From CAYMLL01 sp964390645 (lineage in GTDB: Bacteria; Planctomycetota; UBA8108), in NCBI GenBank assembly GCA_964390645.1, contig CAYMLL010000322.1, positions 1-8,288 of the forward strand: a stretch of DNA of 8,288 bases. The letters run 5' to 3'. Below, in pieces: positions 1 to 5,577 of this stretch; the stretch's first letter is position 1; each line of letters opens with the position of its first letter. The position numbers and the translations under genes are program-made. The notes under the pieces are model-generated. The model searched no databases and was not told the DNA's origin. It was given only the letters and a program-made list of their open reading frames with translations.

Positions 1-324
1 CTCGTCACTGCGAGAGGAGCAGACGTCGTCGTTCCACCGACGAAGAACGCTCGGCAGTCAAGAAGCAGCGCGGCTGGAACGCGTGCACGAAACGCGACCG
101 TCGAGTCGGTCCGTGAACTCGGTCGACGGGAATGGAAGAAGCGGAGGGGATATTATCAACAAGCACGAGTCGAGAACTCCTTCTACCGGTACAAGCAACT
201 CATCGGTGGGCGATTGAGAAGCCGAAACGCTGCGGCGCAGGAGACGGAGACCGGAATCGCCATCAATGTGCTGAACCGAATGCTCGAGCTGGGAGCCCCA
301 CGGTCAGAACCCATCCAAAACTGA
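1..324 (+). pseudogene. IS5-type transposase, C-terminal part (5' end outside window)
   Basis: Frame 1 is open from the first base to a TGA at 322-324 and encodes 107 residues with no start codon, so the gene begins outside the window. The fragment carries the C-terminal signature of IS5/IS4-type DDE transposases: a GRREWKK stretch at residues 41-47, then YYQQARVENSFYRYK at residues 51-65, where Glu58 fits the catalytic Glu and Lys65 lies six residues beyond it (E-x6-K). It ends with a typical tail, GGRLRSR followed by NVLNRMLELGAP. The upstream part (residues 4-15, with VVVPP) also matches the family's usual region before the final helix. The role would be cut-and-paste transposition of its own element. 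Nothing within the visible part is broken, so the complete gene may be intact; it is listed as partial because its N-terminus is unseen. Family assignment is from motif recognition, not a search. Confidence 0.8.
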
Positions 325-351
325 CCGAGCATCGGGTAGGGGCGTTACGTC

Positions 352-374
352 CCGAGGAATCAAGCAACAACGCC
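352..374. repeat. Candidate right terminus of the IS5-type element
   Basis: About 50 bases beyond the transposase stop, the plus strand reads CAAGCAACAACGCC, ending near 374. Read inward from the outside this is GGCGTTGTTGCTTG, which resembles the GGC(G/T)TTGTTG termini of many IS5-group elements. The position suits an IS end. The opposite end is outside the window, so neither the inverted-repeat partner nor a target duplication can be checked. The boundary is an inference. Confidence 0.35.
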
Positions 375-388
375 GACCGGAGCCATGG

Positions 389-418
389 TTGACAGAAGCC
401 CGCGGACACGACGAGAAT
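389..418 (+). promoter_or_regulatory. Possible sigma70-like promoter upstream of the amidase
   Basis: A perfect TTGACA at 389-394 is followed, after 18 bases, by GAGAAT at 413-418, which matches four of six bases of the -10 consensus. The pair lies just outside the putative IS5 terminus and about 115 bases before the amidase start, in an otherwise featureless spacer (375-534). Planctomycete promoters are poorly predicted by this consensus, so this is only a candidate. No operator or terminator is evident in the spacer. Confidence 0.22.
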
Positions 419-534
419 GAGCCCGACGTCACCCCCCTGTCCGTATCCCGTAGCCCGGTCACCAGAAGCCAATGACCTGTCCATCCACCCCCCGATCCTC
501 CCGGGGAAACGAGCCGTCGCCGACTGAGAAGCCC

Positions 535-2058
535 ATGACAACCAACAGAAGTATGACCCGGCGCCGGGCCCTGGGCATGCTCGGCGCCGGCACCGTGGCA
601 CTTCCCTTTCCGCTCGCGTGTAGCGGCCTTCGCGCCGTCAGAGACCCTCAGCCAGAGGACACTCCGGTGCACTATGCCACCCTCGCAACGATGGCGCGGA
701 AGATCAGGACCGGGGAGATCTCGTCCGTCGCGCTGACGAAGCACATGCTCGACCGTATCTCGACGGTCGACAGGAGCCTGAAGAGCTACCAGCTGGTGAC
801 GGCAGAATCGGCTCTTGACGAAGCCGCGGAACGCGACAGGGAAACCGCAAAGGGCAGGTACCGTGGCCCTCTTCACGGCATCCCGATCGGTATCAAGGAT
901 CTGCTGTACACGAAGGGAGTACCCACGCTGGCAGGCATGAAGAACCTGTCGGGTTTCTTGCCTGCGTACGACGCGACCGTCGTCGAGAAGCTCAGGGGAA
1001 GCGGAGCTGTCAGTCTCGGAAAGCTCGCCCTTTGCGAGGGCGCGTGGGCTCCCTACCATCCCGACTTCAACGTACCCGTGAATCCGTGGGACCCGAAGAA
1101 GTGGAGCGGTGTCTCGTCGAGTGGAAGCGGAGTGGCAACGGCCGCCGGGCTGTGCTTCGGGTCCATCGGCACAGATACCGGAGGCTCCATCCGTTACCCC
1201 TCGGCCGCAAACGGATGTGTGGGACTCAAACCGACCTACGGTCGGGTGAGCCGTCATGGGGTCTTTGCGCTCGCAGAATCGATGGACCACATCGGACCGA
1301 TGACCCGATCAGTCGAGGACGCGGCCATCCTGTTCCAGGCGATGGCAGGATTCGATCCGAAGGACGGCACGTCCCTCGATCTCCCGGTCCCCGACGTCAC
1401 GGGCACGTTGAAAGACGGGGTCAAGGACCTTCGTCTCGGGCTGGACCGACGATACGTCACCGAAGGCGTCGACCCTGAAGTGACCCGTGCCGTCCTGGAA
1501 GCGGTGAAGATCCTGGAGAATCTCGGCGCCCGGCTCGTCGACGTGAAGATGCCCGACAACATGAATCCGCCGCAAGTCTGGTACAACATCGGGGCCGTCG
1601 AAGCGTTCGTCGCCAACAAGAGTCTCTATCCGAGCAAGGCTGACGGATTCGGACCTGGCTTTCGGTCCGTCCTCGAGTACGGCCGGCGCGTTTCCGGCGC
1701 ACAATACGCAGAGGCGCACAGGGCGCGCAACGAAGTGGCCACAAGAGTGAACAACGTGCTCTCGAAGGTGGATTGCCTGATCTGTCCCTCGATGTCCAAT
1801 CCCCCTCGAGCCGCCTCTCGTGACCCCAGGGATCAGACCGCCGAGGAGTGGGCGCGCCTGAATGAACGGGACGACTACACCAAGCCGTACAACTTCTGCG
1901 GGGCGCCCACTCTGAGCGTCCCCTCTGGCTTCTCGAAGGACGGGCTTCCTCTCAGTGTGCAGTTCGTCGGCTCCCGGTTGCACGAGGAGAAAATTTGCCG
2001 GGCCGGCCATGCGTACGAGCAAGCCACGGAATGGCATCGCAGACACCCCGATGTCTGA
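535..2058 (+). CDS. Tat-exported amidase-signature family hydrolase
   Basis: This 507-residue amidase-signature enzyme should hydrolyse a C-N amide bond. The triad is intact: Lys121 in GIPIGIKDL, cis-Ser194 in GVSSSGSG, and the nucleophile Ser218 in TDTGGSIRYPSA, followed by the typical GLKPTYGRVSR. Spacings match GatA/FAAH-type enzymes. The N-terminus has a twin-arginine motif (MTRRRALG), a hydrophobic stretch and a cysteine (PLACSG), suggesting Tat export, possibly as a lipoprotein, though Pro at -3 is a poor lipobox. Export argues against a GatA role in Gln-tRNA synthesis; the substrate cannot be read from sequence. Start 535 is chosen because it keeps a normal-length signal. ATG 553 starts right at the Tat motif, and ATG 472 would add 21 unlikely residues; ribosome sites are weak for all three. 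The C-terminus (AYEQATEWHRRHPDV) is of normal length, but the stop codon falls inside an IS-end repeat, so the last residues may be altered. Confidence 0.9.
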   Translation: MTTNRSMTRRRALGMLGAGTVALPFPLACSGLRAVRDPQPEDTPVHYATLATMARKIRTGEISSVALTKHMLDRISTVDRSLKSYQLVTAESALDEAAERDRETAKGRYRGPLHGIPIGIKDLLYTKGVPTLAGMKNLSGFLPAYDATVVEKLRGSGAVSLGKLALCEGAWAPYHPDFNVPVNPWDPKKWSGVSSSGSGVATAAGLCFGSIGTDTGGSIRYPSAANGCVGLKPTYGRVSRHGVFALAESMDHIGPMTRSVEDAAILFQAMAGFDPKDGTSLDLPVPDVTGTLKDGVKDLRLGLDRRYVTEGVDPEVTRAVLEAVKILENLGARLVDVKMPDNMNPPQVWYNIGAVEAFVANKSLYPSKADGFGPGFRSVLEYGRRVSGAQYAEAHRARNEVATRVNNVLSKVDCLICPSMSNPPRAASRDPRDQTAEEWARLNERDDYTKPYNFCGAPTLSVPSGFSKDGLPLSVQFVGSRLHEEKICRAGHAYEQATEWHRRHPDV

Positions 2059-2105
2059 ATGGCCCAGCTCCTGACAAGATCTGAATGGCCCAGTTCCTGA
2101 CAAGA
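2054..2105. repeat. Two tandem 26-bp direct repeats, likely doubled IS left end
   Basis: Positions 2054-2079 and 2080-2105 are two adjacent copies of the same 26-bp unit, beginning TCTGAATGGCCCAG and ending TCCTGACAAGA. They differ at one base (C2068 versus T2094). The unit lies directly upstream of the transposase gene and begins with the TG expected of many IS termini, so it is most simply read as the left end of that element in duplicate. The amidase stop (2056-2058) is inside the first copy. I find no matching inverted copy downstream of the transposase, so calling it the IS terminus remains an inference. Confidence 0.7.
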
Positions 2106-2135
2106 TGGGTCGCACAGGCGGCATGTGGTGTTGCC

Positions 2136-2161
2136 GCCCGTCCTGTCCAAGAACTCGGTCG
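2136..2161. repeat. Left arm of a possible subterminal inverted repeat
   Basis: This 26-bp stretch (GCCCGTCCTGTCCAAGAACT onward) matches the reverse complement of 3440-3465 at 21 of 26 positions. The arms flank the transposase, about 70 bases before its start and 145 after its stop. That is where element-specific subterminal repeats would lie. Similarity does not extend outward to the 26-bp end repeat, so a chance match in GC-rich DNA is possible. Confidence 0.35.
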
Positions 2162-2218
2162 ATCCTCGAACGAGCATTGTTGCCATCTCGACGGTAACGA
2201 TTTCCGACGAGAGTCACC

Positions 2219-2224
2219 GAGGAG
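2219..2224 (+). promoter_or_regulatory. Ribosome binding site of the integrase-type transposase
   Basis: GAGGAG sits seven bases before ATG 2232, a strong Shine-Dalgarno match at good spacing. It decides the start: the open frame continues upstream to an ATG at 2085, but that segment lies partly in the terminal repeat and does not resemble transposase sequence. Confidence 0.7.
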
Positions 2225-2231
2225 CTGCCTC

Positions 2232-3296
2232 ATGCCCTGGAAAACCCTGCTCGCGGCCGTATCCGGCCAGCCGGACGTCGAACTGGCACGCCGGATCGAC
2301 TGCCTCGAGGCCGAGAATCGCATCCTGAAAAAGCGGATCACAGGGCGGCCGAAGCTCAGGGATGTCGAGCGACGACAGCTCGCCGAACTCGGGAAGCCTC
2401 TCGGACGAGAGATACTGGCCGCGATTTCGACGATCGTCACGCCGGACACGATCCTGAGATGGAACCGGCAGCTCATCGCAAAGAAGCTCGATGGCAGTGC
2501 CTCACGACGCCGTACCGGACGCCCACCGACTCCCGAGTAGATTCGAGACCTGGTGCTCCGCTGCGCACGGGAGAGTCCTTCGCGGGGCTACACACGAATT
2601 CGCGACGCCCTGGGGAACATCGGTCACGAGCTCAGCCGCTCCACGGTCGCCAACGTTCTCGGGGACGCTGGTTTGGAGCCGTCGCCGAGACGCCAGACCG
2701 GGACGTTCTGGCATGACTTCATCCGAGCGCACAAGGATGTCTTGTTCGCCACGGACTTCTTCACCCGGAAGGTCTGGAAGCCGTGCGGGCTCGTCACTTA
2801 CCACGTCCTCTTCGTGATCCACATTGGCAGTCGCCGTGTTCATCTTGCTGGTGTGACCGCCGCGCCGCATGCGGCGTTCATGGAACAGACGGCGCGGGAG
2901 CTGACGTTTGAGGGCGGCCGGTTTGTAGACGTTGGGCGTTTTCTGATTCACGATCGCGATTCGAAGTACACGGACTCGTTCCTCTCGCTGCTCGAGGGCC
3001 CTGGCATCGAGAGCATACGACTACCGTTCAAGTCACCGAATCTGAATTCGTTTGCCGAACGCTGGGTGCTTTCGACAAGAAGCCAACGTCTCGATCGGTT
3101 GATTCTCTTTGGCGAGAGATCGCTTCGATATGCTCTGCGAGAGTATCTGCGTCATTACCACGGGGAAAGAAACCACCAGGGACTCGACAGCCAGCTCATC
3201 GACCAGCCGAAAGGCGCTCCACCACAGAGCGCTGGCATCAACTGCCGAGAGCGACTCGGTGGCCTGCTGGAGTTCTATCATCGCCAAGCGGCCTGA
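2232..3296 (+). pseudogene. DDE integrase-core transposase interrupted by one amber codon
   Basis: Codons run in one frame from ATG 2232 to TGA 3296, interrupted only by TAG at 2538-2540 (codon 103). Reading through gives 354 residues, about full length for the HTH plus rve-core transposases common in planctomycetes. The N-terminal part (residues 1-102) holds the leucine-rich RIDCLEAENRILKKRI helix and a DNA-binding segment with LGREILAAISTIVTPDTILRW. The catalytic core has Asp175 (ATDFFT), Asp241 (IHDRDSKY) and Glu276 (FAERW), with 34 residues between the last two, then the family tail LILFGERSLR, YHGERNHQG and CRERLGGLLEFYHRQAA. The catalytic core is therefore intact and one GAG/CAG-to-TAG change could explain the break. 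A GTG at 2553 could restart translation but has only a weak ribosome site. It is probably inactive unless the amber is suppressed. The exact IS family was not assigned. Confidence 0.85.
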
Positions 3297-3820
3297 ACGA
3301 TCGGCTTGTCAGTCGCAGACTCTCGGGGGCGTTTCGCGTCGGGCCGTCCGGCATCATCACGCAAGAGCGGCGTCACGCGATGCGAACGCCGAATTGCTTG
3401 CCCGCACGGATCTCGAACTGGAGCACCGCCCGTCGACGCCGGCCGAGCTCTTGCACGGGACGGGGAGCGGCTCGTCGGGATTGAAACACAATCCGTTCGA
3501 AGGGCGCCGTCGAGTTGCGAGCGATCGGCCCGCTCCCTGCTCCAGCACGCCGGCGTCGCGGGCCGGATTCGTGCGCTCGGCTGTGCCCGATCTCGGAGGT
3601 CGCGGTCCTCCCGCCGGGTCGGCGACGGTCTACCGCGCGCAAGACTCCTGAATGTTGTGACGAGTACCTCGGCTGTCCAGCAGAGAAACCGGGCGGACTC
3701 AGGAAAAACCGTGCCTTTTTCTGACCATGACGGCCTGATGACGGATTGATTGATCTCCCCGACTCGTTCGGGTGAGAGTCGAGAAGGCCGACCACCGAAC
3801 AAGAGAGCTGGGGACGATCG
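3297..3820. other. Long spacer without a recognisable gene
   Basis: I see no credible coding sequence on either strand. Open frames here are overlapping, compositionally odd (Arg/Ser/Ala-rich), lack ribosome sites and resemble no family I know. The left part is probably the right flank of the decayed transposon. The right part is the leader of the esterase gene and includes two small potential hairpins: an imperfect one with A5 and T5 arms (3700-3723), and a 6-bp stem CGACTC/GAGTCG with a 10-base loop (3760-3781). Neither is a convincing terminator or riboswitch. Confidence 0.55.
3440..3465. repeat. Right arm of a possible subterminal inverted repeat
   Basis: This is the partner of 2136-2161 in inverted orientation (CGGCCGAGCTCTTGCACGGG onward). 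If real, it places the original right end of the transposon some 60-90 bases further right, near 3525-3555. No copy of the terminal 26-mer is found there, so the right end would be lost or diverged. Confidence 0.35.
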
Positions 3821-4891
3821 ATGAGAAAACGAAACACACTCGAGTTCACTCTGGCCTTTGTCGCCGTGATGTCACTCGCAGTGCCGGTTACTGCGGGTGA
3901 CGCACTTCCCGATCCCGATGAGAAACCCGCGGACATGAGCAAGCCCGTGCAGGTCTACATCTTGCTCGGTCAGTCCAACATGCTGGGGTTCGGCAAGATC
4001 AAGGGCAGCGACGGCTCGATCGAACACGCGGTGAAAGAAAAGGGCCTCTACCCTTACCTGGTCGACGACGCAGGCAGGTGGACCGAACGCAAGGACGTTC
4101 GCAACGTGCGCGTCATGGGAAGCGGGACCGGTGGCATGAGGCTCTTCAACAACGAGTGGATGACCATGAAGGGGGGCAAGATCGGCCCGGAGATCGGCAT
4201 CGGGCATCACCTGGGACATGTCACGGATGCGCCGGTGATGATCCTCAAGAGCTGTATAGGCAATCGCGCTTTGGGCTGGGACTTGCTGCCGCCGGGCAGC
4301 GAGGGGTTTGAGTTCACAGATAGCAAGGGCGTCACCTGGATTCATCCCGGATACAAGGGCACACCCGAGCGATGGAAAAAGGGCACGGAGCCGAAGAAGA
4401 TCAAGTGGTACGCCGGCATGCAATACGACGGCGATATCGCCCGAGCGAAGAAGGTCCTGGCTGATCTCGACAAGTACTATCCCGGGGCAAAGAAATACGA
4501 GATCGCTGGCTTCTTCTGGTGGCAAGGTGACCGAGACAGCCGAAGTGCTGCGCTATCCAGCCGATACGAGAAGAATCTTGTGCATCTCATCAAGCGGCTT
4601 CGCAAGGACTTCAACGCTCCCAGGGCGAAGTTCGTCAGTGCAACGCTCGGCCAGACCGAGAAGGGCGCAACGGACGGCGGCGGGAAGATACTCGAAGCCA
4701 TGTTCGCGGTCGACGGTAAGTCTGGCAAGTACCGCGAGTTCAAAGGCAACGTCGCCACGGTTTATACCCACCCGCTGTCGAAAGGAGGCAGCTCTGGTGG
4801 GCACTACGGCGGCAACGCGGAGACCTACATGAACGTCGGCGAGGCGATGGGCAAGGCCATGGTCGATCTGCTCGAAGCGGACGGTGAGTGA
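3821..4891 (+). CDS. Secreted SASA/DUF303-type carbohydrate acetylesterase
   Basis: This 356-residue protein belongs to the SASA (sialate O-acetylesterase-like, DUF303) SGNH-hydrolase group, which removes acetyl groups from sugars or polysaccharides. The nucleophile is Ser52 in ILLGQSNM. GPEIGIG (122-128) forms the second block, FFWWQGDRD (231-239) the third, and HYGGNAETYMNVG (328-340) carries the likely catalytic His328. Residues 1-25 form a Sec signal peptide (basic start, hydrophobic core, VTA before Gly26), so it acts in the periplasm or outside the cell. The start is supported by GGGGA at 3810-3814, six bases upstream. It stands alone, with the gene-free spacer before it and an IS3 remnant after it. 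In planctomycetes such enzymes often help degrade algal or other acetylated glycans; the substrate here is not determined. Confidence 0.88.
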   Translation: MRKRNTLEFTLAFVAVMSLAVPVTAGDALPDPDEKPADMSKPVQVYILLGQSNMLGFGKIKGSDGSIEHAVKEKGLYPYLVDDAGRWTERKDVRNVRVMGSGTGGMRLFNNEWMTMKGGKIGPEIGIGHHLGHVTDAPVMILKSCIGNRALGWDLLPPGSEGFEFTDSKGVTWIHPGYKGTPERWKKGTEPKKIKWYAGMQYDGDIARAKKVLADLDKYYPGAKKYEIAGFFWWQGDRDSRSAALSSRYEKNLVHLIKRLRKDFNAPRAKFVSATLGQTEKGATDGGGKILEAMFAVDGKSGKYREFKGNVATVYTHPLSKGGSSGGHYGGNAETYMNVGEAMGKAMVDLLEADGE

Positions 4892-5026
4892 GCGACGGTG
4901 TTGCAGCCGACCGTTCGCGTCGATCGTTGTCGTGCCAGCACTTGCAGGCGCTCCGAAGGATGGTCTTCGAAGGAAGCTATCGAACCGAGAAAACCACTGC
5001 ATGACGACTCTGGCCGAAGCGCGAAT
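4892..5026. other. Spacer between esterase gene and IS3 remnant
   Basis: These 135 bases hold no gene I can support. A 5-bp stem with a 6-base loop (CGAAG/CTTCG, about 4956-4971) follows the esterase stop but lacks a T-run, so it is a poor terminator candidate. Confidence 0.4.
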
Positions 5027-5455
5027 TGACTGGCCTCCCACCAAGAACGGTACGACTTCTCGGTTCTAGTCCCTGGTCGAATTCCAGCGTCGAGATGCAC
5101 GCCAGTCGGCGCCGAGCGGTGACTGATGGGCGGCTCGGAATCGCCTCCGGTGCTGGAGGACGGTAGCCCAGTGAGCTGTGTGGACGCACCGTGTCGTACT
5201 CCCTTCTCCAGCGCTCGATCAGCACCCTTGCCTCGAGCAGCGTCTCGACGATCTCGCGGTTCAGCAGCTCGTCACGGAGCTTGCCGTTGAATGACTCGAT
5301 GTAGCCGCTCTCCCATGGGCTCCCCGGTCGATGAAGAGTGTCTTCACGCCGATCTTCTTGCAGGCTTGACCGACGCTTCTGCCCTTCGGCAGCTCCACCT
5401 CTGCCTCTCTGAGCTCGTGGATGATCTGCTCCGTCGTGAATCGCTTTCGCGCCAT
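4977..5455 (-). pseudogene. IS3 orfA-orfB deletion fusion with frameshift
   Basis: From ATG 5455 (minus) the first 37 residues are a typical IS3 OrfA start: MARKRFTTEQIIHELREAEV, then QACKKIGV, the beginning of the HTH. Directly after that Val the sequence becomes late OrfB: KTLFIDRG, then, after a one-base frame change near 5321, SPWESGYIESFNGKLRDELL, RVLIERWRREYDTVRPHSSL and GYRPPAPEA. IESFN holds the third catalytic residue (Glu) of the DDE core; the two Asp regions are deleted. The OrfB frame runs to a TAG at 4977, past the element's left end at 5027, so its native stop is also lost. The leader has GGAGGGAGTGAGGTC before the ATG. No functional transposase can be made; the element could move only if a related enzyme acted in trans. 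Confidence 0.82.
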
Positions 5456-5530
5456 GACCTCACTCCCTCCTGGTTGTCGAGCCGCCAGCTCATCACTTTG
5501 CGGCTGGTTGCGTTTGAGGGGGGAAAGTCA
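5027..5530 (-). mobile_element. IS3-family element, internally deleted (about 0.5 kb)
   Basis: The element carries the beginning of orfA and the end of orfB of an IS3-family transposon, on the minus strand. Its ends are inverted: the right end reads inward TGACTTTCCCCCCTCAAA from 5530, the left reads TGACTGGCCTCCCACCAA from 5027, matching at 13 of 18 positions and beginning with the TGA common in this family. Intact IS3 elements are usually about 1.2-1.5 kb, so most of the interior is missing. The flanking bases (GAAT on the left, CTTC on the right) show no target duplication, as expected for an old insertion or one whose ends were rearranged. The right end stops 47 bp after the stop codon of the DUF1592-type gene. 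Confidence 0.75.
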
Positions 5531-5577
5531 CTTCCGTCCCCGATCGATTCATGCACCAACGCCACCGACGCTCGAAA

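Noticed and set aside
304..1290. 328-residue minus-strand frame and the similar 1309-2217 minus frame
   Set aside because: Both overlap the well-supported amidase in antisense, resemble no known family, and lack credible starts.
535..2058. Amidase as GatA of the Gln-tRNA amidotransferase
   Set aside because: It has a Tat-type export signal and no gatB or gatC neighbour is visible, so a cytoplasmic tRNA role is unlikely despite the shared catalytic motifs.
2085..2231. N-terminal extension of the transposase from ATG 2085
   Set aside because: The extension is inside the terminal repeat and leader, does not resemble transposase sequence, and ATG 2232 has a strong ribosome site.
3700..3723. AAAAA/TTTTT inverted repeat as a terminator
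   Set aside because: The stem is mostly A-T with a bulged G, has no GC-rich arm, and no gene ends nearby for it to serve.
3760..3781. 6-bp hairpin in the esterase leader as a riboswitch or attenuator
   Set aside because: A single short stem with a 10-base loop matches no riboswitch class I know and is expected by chance in GC-rich DNA.
3373..3942. Minus-strand and plus-strand frames across 3278-3942
   Set aside because: They overlap each other and the esterase signal peptide, are rich in Arg/Ser/Ala, and have no family resemblance. A peptide-level match between this strand and 2136-2161 reflects the inverted DNA repeat, not a gene.
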